DNA of 64,000 nt from Deltaproteobacteria bacterium (lineage in GTDB: Bacteria; Desulfobacterota; Desulfobulbia; Desulfobulbales; Desulfobulbaceae). Positions 17,741-25,948 of the stretch are shown one piece after another. A program made the position numbers and the translations under genes. The stretch's first letter is position 1. Each line of letters starts with the position of its first letter. Below the pieces are notes generated by a model that had not been told where the DNA came from, made no database searches, and was given only the letters and a program-made list of their open reading frames with translations. The stretch lies in assembly GCA_024280455.1 (NCBI GenBank), contig JAJRQC010000167.1:1-64000 (forward strand), written 5' to 3'.

Positions 17741-19121
17741 TTATCAGATAAATCCACACGTCTTCAGTACGCCTGAATTTGAAGCGCTGTTTGATGAACG
17801 GACCATCTTTCAGCGCTGGCTCGATTTTGAAGCGGCCCTGGCAACGGCACAGGAAAAATTCGGCGTCATTCCCGTTGAGGCAGCTCAAGAGATACGCAAC
17901 AAGGCACAGCTTGAGCTGATTGACCTTGAGGCTGTACGGGCAGGTTATGCCAAGAGCCGCAACTCAGTGGTTCCACTTCTCGGTGGACTTCGACGGGCCT
18001 GCAGCGGCTCTCATGGCGAATACGTTCACTACGGGGCAACGACCCAGGATGTTCTTGATACCGGCGAAATTCTTGCCTTGAGGGAAACACTCTCCCTGCT
18101 CTATCGCGATCTTCGATCACTTGAAAAAATCCTCCTCAACCTGGCCCTGAAACACCGAGCAACCCCCATGGCGGCCAGAAGTCACGGCCAGCAGGCACTG
18201 CCCACGACGTTCGGCCTGAAAGTTACCATATGGGCAGCAGAAATTCGACGTCATATCGAGCGCCTACAACACCTCCATTCCATTATCAGCCACGGCCAGT
18301 TAAGTGGCGCCATCGGCACCTATGCCGCCCTCGGACCCCAGGGACTGGAAATTGCGAATGAAACCATGGCTCTGCTTGGCCTCAAGCACAGTGCACTATC
18401 CTGGCATACCGCCCGGGATACTATTGCCGAACTGGCTGCCGATTTTTCCATGCTGGTCATGACTCTTGCAAAAATTGCCAATGAGATTTTTCAACTCCAG
18501 AAGACTGAAATCGGTGAACTGCAGGAACCTTCTATTTCCGGCGCTCTTGCGAGCAGTACAATGCCGCACAAACAAAATCCGGTCATCTGTCAACGGGTGA
18601 TCGCACTGTCAAAACATGTGCGAGGTCTTGCCGGAATAGTCATGGAAGGCATGGGCCACGAACATGAACGTGATCCCCGCAGCCTGTGGGCGGAGTGGCT
18701 GGCTATACCACAGCTCTGCATTTATACCGGCAATGCCCTTCAATCCATGGTCGATGTTCTTACCGGCTTGACCATCCGGCCCGAACGAATGCTCGAAAAT
18801 CTGTACCGACAGAAAAACCTGATAACAACGGAATGGCTTCTCTTCAGGCTCAGCGAACATCTGGGCAAGACAAAATCTCTGGAAAAGCTGCACGCGCTTT
18901 CAGCTGCAGCCGCCGAAGAAAATACCAGTCTCAAGGAAGCAGTCCTTGCCGATGCCGAGATTGGTTCGATGTTCAGCCGGGAAGATCTTGAGCCGCTTGA
19001 CCATCCCGAAGACTATACCGGTCAAGCTATCAAAATAGTGGACCTGACGGTTGCAGAAATTTCTACCAGACGCCAGAGTGATTCCGATGCTTTACCTTCA
19101 GGGCGGATTGTTAACCACTAA
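17721..19121 (+). CDS. Fumarase/aspartase-superfamily lyase 1 (PurB/CMLE-like)
   Basis: 466 residues. It has the superfamily regions YVHYGATTQDVLDT (about residue 94), ARSHGQQALPTTFG (about 151) and the catalytic-loop signature SSTMPHKQNP (about 274). The signature is nearer to carboxymuconate cycloisomerase/adenylosuccinate lyase than to fumarase. Such enzymes add to or eliminate from fumarate-like acceptors through N, O, S or a halide. It overlaps the dehydrogenase gene by 20 bp and precedes a paralogue, which argues for a biosynthetic step rather than purine synthesis. Confidence 0.75.
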   Translation: MPVHPFDYQINPHVFSTPEFEALFDERTIFQRWLDFEAALATAQEKFGVIPVEAAQEIRNKAQLELIDLEAVRAGYAKSRNSVVPLLGGLRRACSGSHGEYVHYGATTQDVLDTGEILALRETLSLLYRDLRSLEKILLNLALKHRATPMAARSHGQQALPTTFGLKVTIWAAEIRRHIERLQHLHSIISHGQLSGAIGTYAALGPQGLEIANETMALLGLKHSALSWHTARDTIAELAADFSMLVMTLAKIANEIFQLQKTEIGELQEPSISGALASSTMPHKQNPVICQRVIALSKHVRGLAGIVMEGMGHEHERDPRSLWAEWLAIPQLCIYTGNALQSMVDVLTGLTIRPERMLENLYRQKNLITTEWLLFRLSEHLGKTKSLEKLHALSAAAAEENTSLKEAVLADAEIGSMFSREDLEPLDHPEDYTGQAIKIVDLTVAEISTRRQSDSDALPSGRIVNH

Positions 19122-19155
19122 GACCCTATTATTCAACCGATGAGCTATACTCTCC

Positions 19156-20613
19156 ATGAGCGACTGTAATTTCAGCTGTCATATTGTCGATTCCGGATTC
19201 TACAGTTCGGCCTATACTACGGCTGAATGCCGTAAGGTCTTTTGCGACATCTACCGGTATCAGCGCTGGCTTGACGTTGAGGTTGCTCTTGCCATGGCCC
19301 AGGCCGAACTTGGACTCATCCCGGTCAGTGCAGCGGAAAATATTCGGGATAATGCTAAGATAGGCTCCCTTGACCTTGACGCGATCCGGCAGGGACTGAA
19401 GGTGACAAGTCATTCCCTCATGCCCCTGCTCAATGCCCTGCGTCAGGTCTGCACCAAGGAAGCAGGCCAGTTCATTCATTTTGGCGCAACGACCCAGGAT
19501 ATCCAGGACACTGCCCAGATTCTGGAGATCAAAAATATTTTAAAACTGGTTGAACGTGATCTGGTCATCATTATCGGCCAGGTTATTGCTCTTGCTGAAA
19601 AATACGGCAACCTGGTGACCATCGGCCGTACCCACACCCAGCATGCACTGCCCATGACCATGGGATTAAAGATGGCGGTCTGGCTGGACGAGCTGTACCG
19701 GAACCTGGAACGGTTCGAAGAAATGAAAGGGCGGGTGCTGGTCAGCCAACTCTTTGGCGGAGTCGGCACCATGGATCCTTTTGGCGATCAGGCCTTTGCC
19801 CTGCTTGACAACTTTTCCACCCGACTCGGGCTCGAAGCGCCGAATGTGGCCTGGCATTCCTCCCGTGACCGCATTACCGAATTCCTCTCGACCATGGCTA
19901 TGATTTCCGGCACCCTTGCCAAGGTTGCTGATGAGATCCGCTGCCTTGCCCGCAATGAAATAGGAGAGATGGAAGAACCCTTTCAGATGGGTAAGATCGG
20001 CAGCAGTACGATGCCGCATAAGAGAAACCCGGAAATGTGTGAACAGGTGGTAGTCCTGTCAAAACTGATCAAATCCAATGCCGGACTTGGTTTTGAAGGC
20101 TTGCTCAATGAACATGAACGAGATTACCGATCCGTCCGCCTGGAATGGGTTACAGTTACCGACACCTCGCTTTTTACCTGCGGTCTGCTGGGCCTCATGA
20201 AGGATATTCTTGATGACCTGAGGATCCACGAAGACAAGGTTCGGGAAAACGTCAACAGGGCCGCGCCCCTCATTTCAACTGAAGCACTGATGTTTTTCCT
20301 TGGCCGGTCCATAGGCAAACAGACCGCACATACACTTATTTACGAAACATCCATGGAAGCGATCGAAACGGGCAAGCCGTTACTTGATCTTCTGATGATT
20401 CGTCCTGAAATTAACGGACACTTCAGCAGGGAAAAAATGCAGCAGGCCATGCTGCCGGAATGTCATGTCGGGATGTCGCAACCGCTCACTCAGCGTACCA
20501 TTGATTATGTTAAGGCCAGGTTGCAGCAACGGGGCACGTTGCAGCCCGTTGGAGCCCCCTGTCCATTGGCAACAGAGGAGGGAACATGTTGCAAGCAGAG
20601 AAAAAACAAGTAG
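19156..20613 (+). CDS. Fumarase/aspartase-superfamily lyase 2 (PurB/CMLE-like)
   Basis: 485 residues, clearly related to the preceding gene product (e.g. RYQRWLDVEVALAMAQAELG against RTIFQRWLDFEAALATAQEK). Motifs are FIHFGATTQDIQDT, GRTHTQHALPMTMG with the catalytic His region, and GSSTMPHKRNPEMCEQ. The C-terminal tail contains a Cys pair (GTCCKQRK). A 28-bp overlap with the ThiF gene indicates coupled expression. Two differing lyases suggest two successive addition/elimination steps or a heteromeric enzyme. Confidence 0.75.
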   Translation: MSDCNFSCHIVDSGFYSSAYTTAECRKVFCDIYRYQRWLDVEVALAMAQAELGLIPVSAAENIRDNAKIGSLDLDAIRQGLKVTSHSLMPLLNALRQVCTKEAGQFIHFGATTQDIQDTAQILEIKNILKLVERDLVIIIGQVIALAEKYGNLVTIGRTHTQHALPMTMGLKMAVWLDELYRNLERFEEMKGRVLVSQLFGGVGTMDPFGDQAFALLDNFSTRLGLEAPNVAWHSSRDRITEFLSTMAMISGTLAKVADEIRCLARNEIGEMEEPFQMGKIGSSTMPHKRNPEMCEQVVVLSKLIKSNAGLGFEGLLNEHERDYRSVRLEWVTVTDTSLFTCGLLGLMKDILDDLRIHEDKVRENVNRAAPLISTEALMFFLGRSIGKQTAHTLIYETSMEAIETGKPLLDLLMIRPEINGHFSREKMQQAMLPECHVGMSQPLTQRTIDYVKARLQQRGTLQPVGAPCPLATEEGTCCKQRKNK

Positions 20614-21332
20614 ATCAGGAACGTTACAGACGACAGATACTGATTGACGGCTGGGGAGTAGAGACACAGGAAAAACTCCAGGACAGCAAAGTCTTTATCC
20701 TCGGTGCCGGCGGTCTCGGCTGCCCTGTTGCCCTCAATCTGACCAGCGCCGGCATCGGCAATATTACAATCTGCGATGCCGACAGTGTTGAACTGAGCAA
20801 CCTGAACCGACAGTTCCTCCATGTGGAAAAAAACATCGGCGTTGACAAGACCACATCCGCAGTCCAGTTCCTCTCCAGCTTCAATTCGGCGGTCAACTTC
20901 ACAACCATTACCGATAAAGTGACGGTTGACAACGTCAACGAGATGGTCGGCGATGCCGACATTATCCTTGACTGTGTAGATAACTTCCCTGCCCGTTACG
21001 CGCTGAACCAATGTGCCATTGAAAAACAGATCCCGCTTGTTCATGCCGCGGTCTGGGGCATGGAAGGACGAGTGACCTTTTTAAAACCACCGGCAACCCC
21101 ATGCCTCTCCTGCCTCTTTCCGGTTGCCCCGCAAAAAGAGGTAATTCCCATCGTCGGGGTTGTCGCCTGCGCCACAGGCAGCCTGCAGGCCATGGAAGCA
21201 ATCCAATACCTTTGCGGCAACCACCAGTCCCTGCAGGGACAGATGCTGATAATGGATTACTCGTCCATGCGGTTCCAGACTCTGGAGATATCCAGGAATC
21301 CAGACTGCCCCGTATGTGAACAGCTCCGGTAA
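20586..21332 (+). CDS. ThiF/MoeB/HesA-type carrier-activating enzyme
   Basis: Adenylates the Gly-Gly tail of a ThiS/MoaD-like carrier before sulfur transfer. The 248-residue protein has the nucleotide motif LGAGGLGCPVALNL near residue 38, DADSVELSNLNRQFL, and a Cys4 zinc site made by PCLSCL and CPVC. The region of the conserved catalytic Cys reads VGVVACATGSLQAMEA, so the usual Cys position is shifted or lost. There is no rhodanese domain. The start has GAGGAGGG upstream. It closes the eight-gene cluster. Confidence 0.85.
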   Translation: MLQAEKKQVDQERYRRQILIDGWGVETQEKLQDSKVFILGAGGLGCPVALNLTSAGIGNITICDADSVELSNLNRQFLHVEKNIGVDKTTSAVQFLSSFNSAVNFTTITDKVTVDNVNEMVGDADIILDCVDNFPARYALNQCAIEKQIPLVHAAVWGMEGRVTFLKPPATPCLSCLFPVAPQKEVIPIVGVVACATGSLQAMEAIQYLCGNHQSLQGQMLIMDYSSMRFQTLEISRNPDCPVCEQLR

Positions 21333-21424
21333 GTAAGGATTCAGGCGTTTAAACGTTTGGTGGACAATCCGACCTTCACCAGTAGTTTCGGTTATTGAAA
21401 AGTTACAACATCCGAGGTCGCGAT

Positions 21425-22324
21425 TTAATCTTTATATAAATCGGCAAGGTGGTTTTCAACCAATTGAGGAAACCGGTTAAGCTGTTCAAGATTGCCGGGT
21501 CGCAGCAAATGAAAAACAGGAACCTGCCGGACAAGGGTGGACAGCTGCTCAAACTGACCGGCGCCGCCGTTTTGTCCATAACGGCTCGGCATGGCATGCT
21601 GCAGGAGTTCAACCAGGGCCGCAGCAGGCGATAACGGTTTCATCTCTTCCCGCTCACCCTCTCCAAGAAGATAGACCGCGGCAAGCGGTTGAGCCTCTGG
21701 ACAGAACTGGTCATGGAGCGGAAGAACAAGCTCGTCATCAATCTCCGGGTGAACAGAGACAAGTGACTGCACCGGAATATCCAAAGCCTCTGCAGTGTCT
21801 ATATGAACCTTAAGCCGTGGAAATCCAGACTGCACGAAAACGTCCTGACCGGACAACGACAGGGCAACGATATCATCGGCCAGCAGTGCGTGCCCCTGTC
21901 GGCAGCAGGCTGCAGCGGCAGAGGATTTTCCGGCCCCGGAATGGCCGACAAAGGCCACAGTTTTATTGCCGATGCGGACAACACTCCCGTGCAGAACAAG
22001 CAAACCGCGTTGATAGAGCAGAAGACTGAGTATTGCACCGGTGAGGTAGAGTTCCCAAAGAGAAGATAAGCCGCCGGAGACATCCGGTTGAAAAGAAACG
22101 GTGCTCCCGTTACAAAGGGTAAACTGCCCAACAACCGGAGGACGCATGGTAATCTGTGTACATCCCAAATCGTCCTAGAAGGAAAGAAAAGGCTGGTCTT
22201 GCGGCTGCACAGCAGGTGAGGATAAATCAATGACTACATCGGGGAGTACATCGGAAGTGCAGGTAAGCAGAGGAAGTTGAACCGGAGAGCGCAGGGTAAT
22301 ACCAAAGCACGTATATTGAGGCAT
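21425..22324 (-). pseudogene. HPr-kinase-like lasso-peptide kinase interrupted by in-frame TAG
   Basis: Reading from ATG 22324 gives MPQYTCFGITLRSPVQLPLL and continues in one frame to the stop at 21425, except for a single amber TAG at codon 50 (22177-22175). After it the frame resumes with DDLGCTQITMRPP and reaches a kinase core: P-loop GHSGAGKSS, LHGSVVRI and LLADDIVALS. HprK-like kinases phosphorylate lasso precursors in paeninodin-type clusters. A shortened version could start at TTG 22168, but it would lack the first 52 codons. The TAG may be inactivating, suppressed, recoded or a sequencing error. It lies 109 bp downstream of the precursor gene. Confidence 0.6.
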
Positions 22325-22433
22325 GCTGTCGGTAACCCTCTTGAATCGGCTGGTCTATATAGTGATATTACAGATCACTGGATCACAAAAAAAATTGATA
22401 AAGGTGTTCCTGATCATTCTAACAGATTCAACG

Positions 22434-22628
22434 TTACGACCAGGGACAATCTTTAGCCCCAGCAAGCCGTTTATTACACTTGCCACCGTAAGGTTGACCG
22501 GAATTAGGATCAATCGGTCCGTTCTTGTTGGCATTGAGGGTTAAATCTTCAACCCTGCCAAAAGATTTGCACGTTGGCGCAGCCCACTCCTTTTTAGCTG
22601 TCAACAATAATTCCGCCTTTTCTTCCAT
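22434..22628 (-). CDS. Lasso-peptide precursor (A protein) candidate
   Basis: 64 residues with a leader pattern Trp15-x2-Pro18-x5-Gly24-x4-Leu29-Thr30, as in lasso leaders (recognition W/YxxP...G, penultimate Thr). If cut two residues after Thr, the core starts NANKNGPID, placing Asp at position 9 for a 9-residue macrolactam ring, followed by a long tail with two Cys (GGKC, KDCPWS). Asn as residue 1 is unusual, so the cleavage site is uncertain. ATG 22628 has GAGG eight bases upstream. It sits between the cyclase and kinase genes. Confidence 0.65.
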   Translation of the reverse strand: MEEKAELLLTAKKEWAAPTCKSFGRVEDLTLNANKNGPIDPNSGQPYGGKCNKRLAGAKDCPWS

Positions 22629-22782
22629 ATACTCCACCTCATCAAGATGCGTCCATCGGTGAGCAAGCACAACCTTTCTACTTAGTTCAGCAAAAATTGC
22701 CGGATATCGTATATTTTAAGTGAACCTGACACCTATATAACAAATAGCATGATTTTTTTAAAAAAACCAGCAAATAACACCG

Positions 22783-24696
22783 TTAGGAATAGAAACCATT
22801 ATCATCACTCCGTGATATTAACCACCGATGCAAAAGAACCGTGCCGTACAGGTTGAGATAATTGGTCGGGGTGGCATGGGGATCACCAAGGCATGTATTG
22901 AGACTACGGGTCAGGATTTCAGGAACTATTGCCTGGTAAAGAAAAGGATGAAACGCCGACACCATCTCTGCCAACATATCCCGATGGCAACGCAGCAGGT
23001 TAGAGGTAAACCCAAAGCTGAGATCACTTTTATCCGATCGCCACTGCACCTCATGCGGGAGAATATTATGCATACTGCGACGGAGAATAAACCGCCCCCA
23101 TCCCTGTTGCAGTTTCTGCTCAGTCGGCATGGCCAGACAGAACTCCATCAGTCTCCGATCATAAAAAGGAGAGCGTGTACTGATTGAGAATGCTGCAGAC
23201 AACGGGTTAACCATCTCCAACAAGGCAGCCTGAAAGGGAGATATCTGACCATACATATGCAGCATCCTCGGATGCATGAATGAGGTAAGGCAAGGAATCA
23301 ACCTGTCCTGCAACCCGCATTGCCTGCCGAACTCCTGCTGAATAAGATCAGCAAAATTCCACCCCGGTTTAAGCCGTGCCATCGCACGACCATGGAAATA
23401 TGCCAAAGGAGCCAACACGAGGGGATAGAGAGCATGACGATAGAGCAATCTTTTCCTGCCGACACCTCGCCTCTTTGACATCAGATTTATTTCACGGATA
23501 AAGGTCGGCCACTGCCCCTGCAGGATAAGCCAATGCAGCCGTTCATAGCCATGGGAAACTATAGTATCGCCATCCTGCCCATCCAGTACGACCCGCACTC
23601 CGCTCACCTCTGCGAGCCGATAGGTCTCATCATTCAAAAAAAAGTTCGGGGCGAAATACGGTTGATCCATCAGTTGGAGATGACGATCCAGATGAATCAG
23701 CGGGGCCAGTTGATCGGCACGAAAGGTATGGGGTATAAAACCGCCCTGGTCAAGCACGGCCTGAAGATATGTACGCTCATCAATCGCAGCAAGTTGCTCC
23801 GTCGGCAGACCGGGATAGATCCCTGAGAATGTATGGAGCTTTTCGCCGCGCTCAGCCAGGATATTGCGGGCGACACAGGCCACGGAAGATGAATCAAGAC
23901 CGCCGCTGAGCATGCAGCCGACCGGGTAGACACTCCGCAGACGGCAGCGTACCGCCTCAAAAAAGATCTCCCTGAACTGATGGGCGTATTCCTCATTGGT
24001 GGCTGCCGGTAATCTACGATCGGGGTCAAGCTGCCAGTAGCGGTTCCGCTGTTCCCGAGCCGATTCAACGGTAAGAGTCGTCGCCGGCTCCAGTCGAAAA
24101 ATATCCTGATAAAACGTGTCATAGTTATTGACCAGGATTCGCTGGAGAAAATCAGCCACCCGCGGCTCATAGAGATGCGGCGTGATCTCCGGCAGCTTAA
24201 CAAGCGCCTTTATTTCCGAGGCAAAGGCAAAAAGCGTATCGGACAGAAAATAATACAGAGGCCGGCTTCCCAGATGGTCCCGGGCGCAGAACAGTTTTTT
24301 ATATTTATTATCCCAGAGTACAAAGACAAAATCCCCGATCAGGTATGCCGGGCAGTCGGCACCCCATTTTTCATAGGCCGCGGCAATAAGACAGCTGTCC
24401 GGAAGGGTTGCCGCCCCGGCAGAATCAAGGCCCAATCGCTCAAACAGGTCGTCGCGGTTGTCAATTCGGGCATCACAGCACAACACCGTATCGCGTTGCC
24501 GGTCAATCAGCGGTAGCTGTTCATATCTGGATTCCGGAGTAATCCTGTTCAGGAGCTGGCCAAGAGCAACCTGCTCGCCCTGCATGGAAGCCAGTCCATC
24601 AGGTCCGCGGCGGGCAAGCGATTCCATCATGCCGTTTATCCGTCCCGGCAAAACGGGTTTGCCGTTTCTGTTAAAAAAACCGCAGATTCCGCTCAT
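22783..24696 (-). CDS. Lasso cyclase (C protein; asparagine-synthase homologue)
   Basis: ATP-dependent formation of the isopeptide ring. The 637-residue protein has an N-terminal class II amidotransferase-like domain (MSGICGFFN) in which the nucleophile position 2 is Ser instead of Cys, as expected when glutamine is not the nitrogen donor. The synthetase domain carries the PP-loop VGCMLSGGLDSSSVACV near residue 265. Its start overlaps the stop of the B2 gene (ATGA). Together with PqqD-like B1, protease B2 and the small leader peptide it defines a lasso locus rather than asparagine metabolism. Confidence 0.8.
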   Translation of the reverse strand: MSGICGFFNRNGKPVLPGRINGMMESLARRGPDGLASMQGEQVALGQLLNRITPESRYEQLPLIDRQRDTVLCCDARIDNRDDLFERLGLDSAGAATLPDSCLIAAAYEKWGADCPAYLIGDFVFVLWDNKYKKLFCARDHLGSRPLYYFLSDTLFAFASEIKALVKLPEITPHLYEPRVADFLQRILVNNYDTFYQDIFRLEPATTLTVESAREQRNRYWQLDPDRRLPAATNEEYAHQFREIFFEAVRCRLRSVYPVGCMLSGGLDSSSVACVARNILAERGEKLHTFSGIYPGLPTEQLAAIDERTYLQAVLDQGGFIPHTFRADQLAPLIHLDRHLQLMDQPYFAPNFFLNDETYRLAEVSGVRVVLDGQDGDTIVSHGYERLHWLILQGQWPTFIREINLMSKRRGVGRKRLLYRHALYPLVLAPLAYFHGRAMARLKPGWNFADLIQQEFGRQCGLQDRLIPCLTSFMHPRMLHMYGQISPFQAALLEMVNPLSAAFSISTRSPFYDRRLMEFCLAMPTEQKLQQGWGRFILRRSMHNILPHEVQWRSDKSDLSFGFTSNLLRCHRDMLAEMVSAFHPFLYQAIVPEILTRSLNTCLGDPHATPTNYLNLYGTVLLHRWLISRSDDNGFYS

Positions 24697-25142
24697 GATC
24701 CCTTTGTTCCTCGGCCTTGATAGAGAGGCAGTTCCCGATACCGATCGAGATCAGGGACGTTGCCCAGAATAATCCGTCCGTCCAGACTGAGCCATGCATG
24801 CGCCTCAAGTTCTTCCTCTTTTTCTCTGGCAACACCGACATGGAGCCTGGAAAAATATCCGCAACCGGTCAAAATCATTTGCCCGGCCATAGCCCGCGAC
24901 AGACAGGTTGTAAAGGGCACGATCCGGCAGGCCGCTGCAAGCAGCCGGATCAGGGTGTCGGCAGGAATCGATGGAACAGTTTGCAGCAAGGCCGTGGTTG
25001 TTGAATTTGACAGCTGGTCAACCAGAGATTGAAAATGTTGCCTGCGCAAGGCAATACGATAGTAGAATAACAGATACACGGCCCGGCAGAAGATCAACTT
25101 CTCCGAACCGGTAAGGTGGAAAAATTTAAGAACTTTCCCCAC
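24693..25142 (-). CDS. Lasso-peptide leader protease (B2, transglutaminase-like)
   Basis: About 149 residues. The Cys-His-Asp triad of B2 proteases is visible: PFTTCLSRAMAG, then AHAWLSLDG preceded by LHVGVAR. I chose GTG 25142 because it has GAGGTG about six bases upstream and overlaps the B1 stop by 17 bp, typical of coupled B1-B2 genes. A longer in-frame start at 25217 would lie deep inside the B1 gene. Confidence 0.8.
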   Translation of the reverse strand: MGKVLKFFHLTGSEKLIFCRAVYLLFYYRIALRRQHFQSLVDQLSNSTTTALLQTVPSIPADTLIRLLAAACRIVPFTTCLSRAMAGQMILTGCGYFSRLHVGVAREKEEELEAHAWLSLDGRIILGNVPDLDRYRELPLYQGRGTKGS

Positions 25143-25449
25143 CGCGCACCTCAATGAGGTTCTGAGCTGCCAGACTTTTAAGAAAAACCAGCAGATCCTG
25201 TTGGCACAGCTCAACACCTACCTCATATTCTTCGCGCAAAACAGCACGAAGAGCGGCAACGGTCTGCTCATGCTCAAGTAACTGCCAGATCCTGGTTCCA
25301 ACCGCATCCAGACCGCTGTATATACCGGCGTCAAGATCAAGAATGACGGTTTCATCCTCCAACTCGGTGTCGACGGTAGTTTGGGATCGCAGAATGCGCA
25401 GACAATCGACCTGCTCCCCGGCTTGTCCGAAAAGTTCATCAATGTTCAT
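25126..25449 (-). CDS. Lasso-peptide leader-recognition protein (B1, PqqD-like)
   Basis: 107-residue PqqD-fold protein: DETVILDLDAGIYSGLDAVGTRIWQLLE is the family core (shown here as two joined segments around residues 31-58), followed by a helical end ELCQQDLLVFLKSLAAQNLI. It should bind the precursor leader and present it to B2 and C. It is the first gene of the minus-strand locus; upstream lies a repeat-filled gap and then the exporter genes. Confidence 0.8.
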   Translation of the reverse strand: MNIDELFGQAGEQVDCLRILRSQTTVDTELEDETVILDLDAGIYSGLDAVGTRIWQLLEHEQTVAALRAVLREEYEVGVELCQQDLLVFLKSLAAQNLIEVRGGESS

Positions 25450-25948
25450 GGGATTCTCTCGAATAAACTTGAACGTTCTATTTTATTTTTTCCCGTAGCC
25501 TTCACCTTGGCGATAACCAGTTTGGGGGGGGGTGGGCACCGCCCGCCGGCAGGAAATGGGGTGCAATAATCGCGGCTTCGCCGGAAGGTCGTTGCTACGT
25601 ATAGAGTGCTGCTGGATTCGGCAGCTTTTTTGGTGGACTGTGTCCACCATTGTCATATGCTGTTACCATCTCCCGGTGAACATCATGCACCCTGTAGGAT
25701 GGGCACCGCCCATCAATATTGCACCTCATTGCCTTTTTGTTGGGCAGTGCCCAACCTACATCAGGCATTTCCACTGGATGGGCAACGCCCATCATCATTC
25801 ATACGCCGGATCATATCTTGCCACGCCAATTTCTGTTGGCCACCGCCCAGCCTTTTTTGTATCTGCCAATGACAATTTTTCCTTAACTTGACGGCTATGC
25901 CCATAGGGGCGGGCTACACGAAAAAAAGAGCTGCGGGCAAAGCCCGCC
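25450..25948. other. Repeat-filled gap between lasso and exporter genes
   Basis: Contains most of a MITE-like element (25491-25899) with several inverted GGGCACCGCCC-type motifs. I see no gene. Presumably the lasso promoter lies close to 25450-25480, where the sequence is AT-rich. Confidence 0.6.
25491..25899. repeat. MITE-like element, expanded copy lacking the left terminal repeat
   Basis: Shares CCGTAGCCTTCACC and GGCGATAACC near its left end and CCTTAACTTGACGGCTATG (25881-25899) at its right end with the 11.6-kb copy. The segment ATAATCGCGGCTTCGCCGGA recurs with one change in the 46.4-kb copy. It is about twice as long as the 11.6-kb copy, due to extra hairpin motifs at 25690-25800. Confidence 0.6.

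Noticed and set aside
17721-20613. Canonical purB or argH
   Set aside because: Two adjacent paralogues inside a sulfur-carrier cluster, with CMLE-like signatures and no purine or arginine genes nearby.
22783-24696. Ordinary asparagine synthetase
   Set aside because: Position 2 is Ser rather than the nucleophile Cys, and the gene is embedded with PqqD-like, B2 protease and leader-peptide genes.
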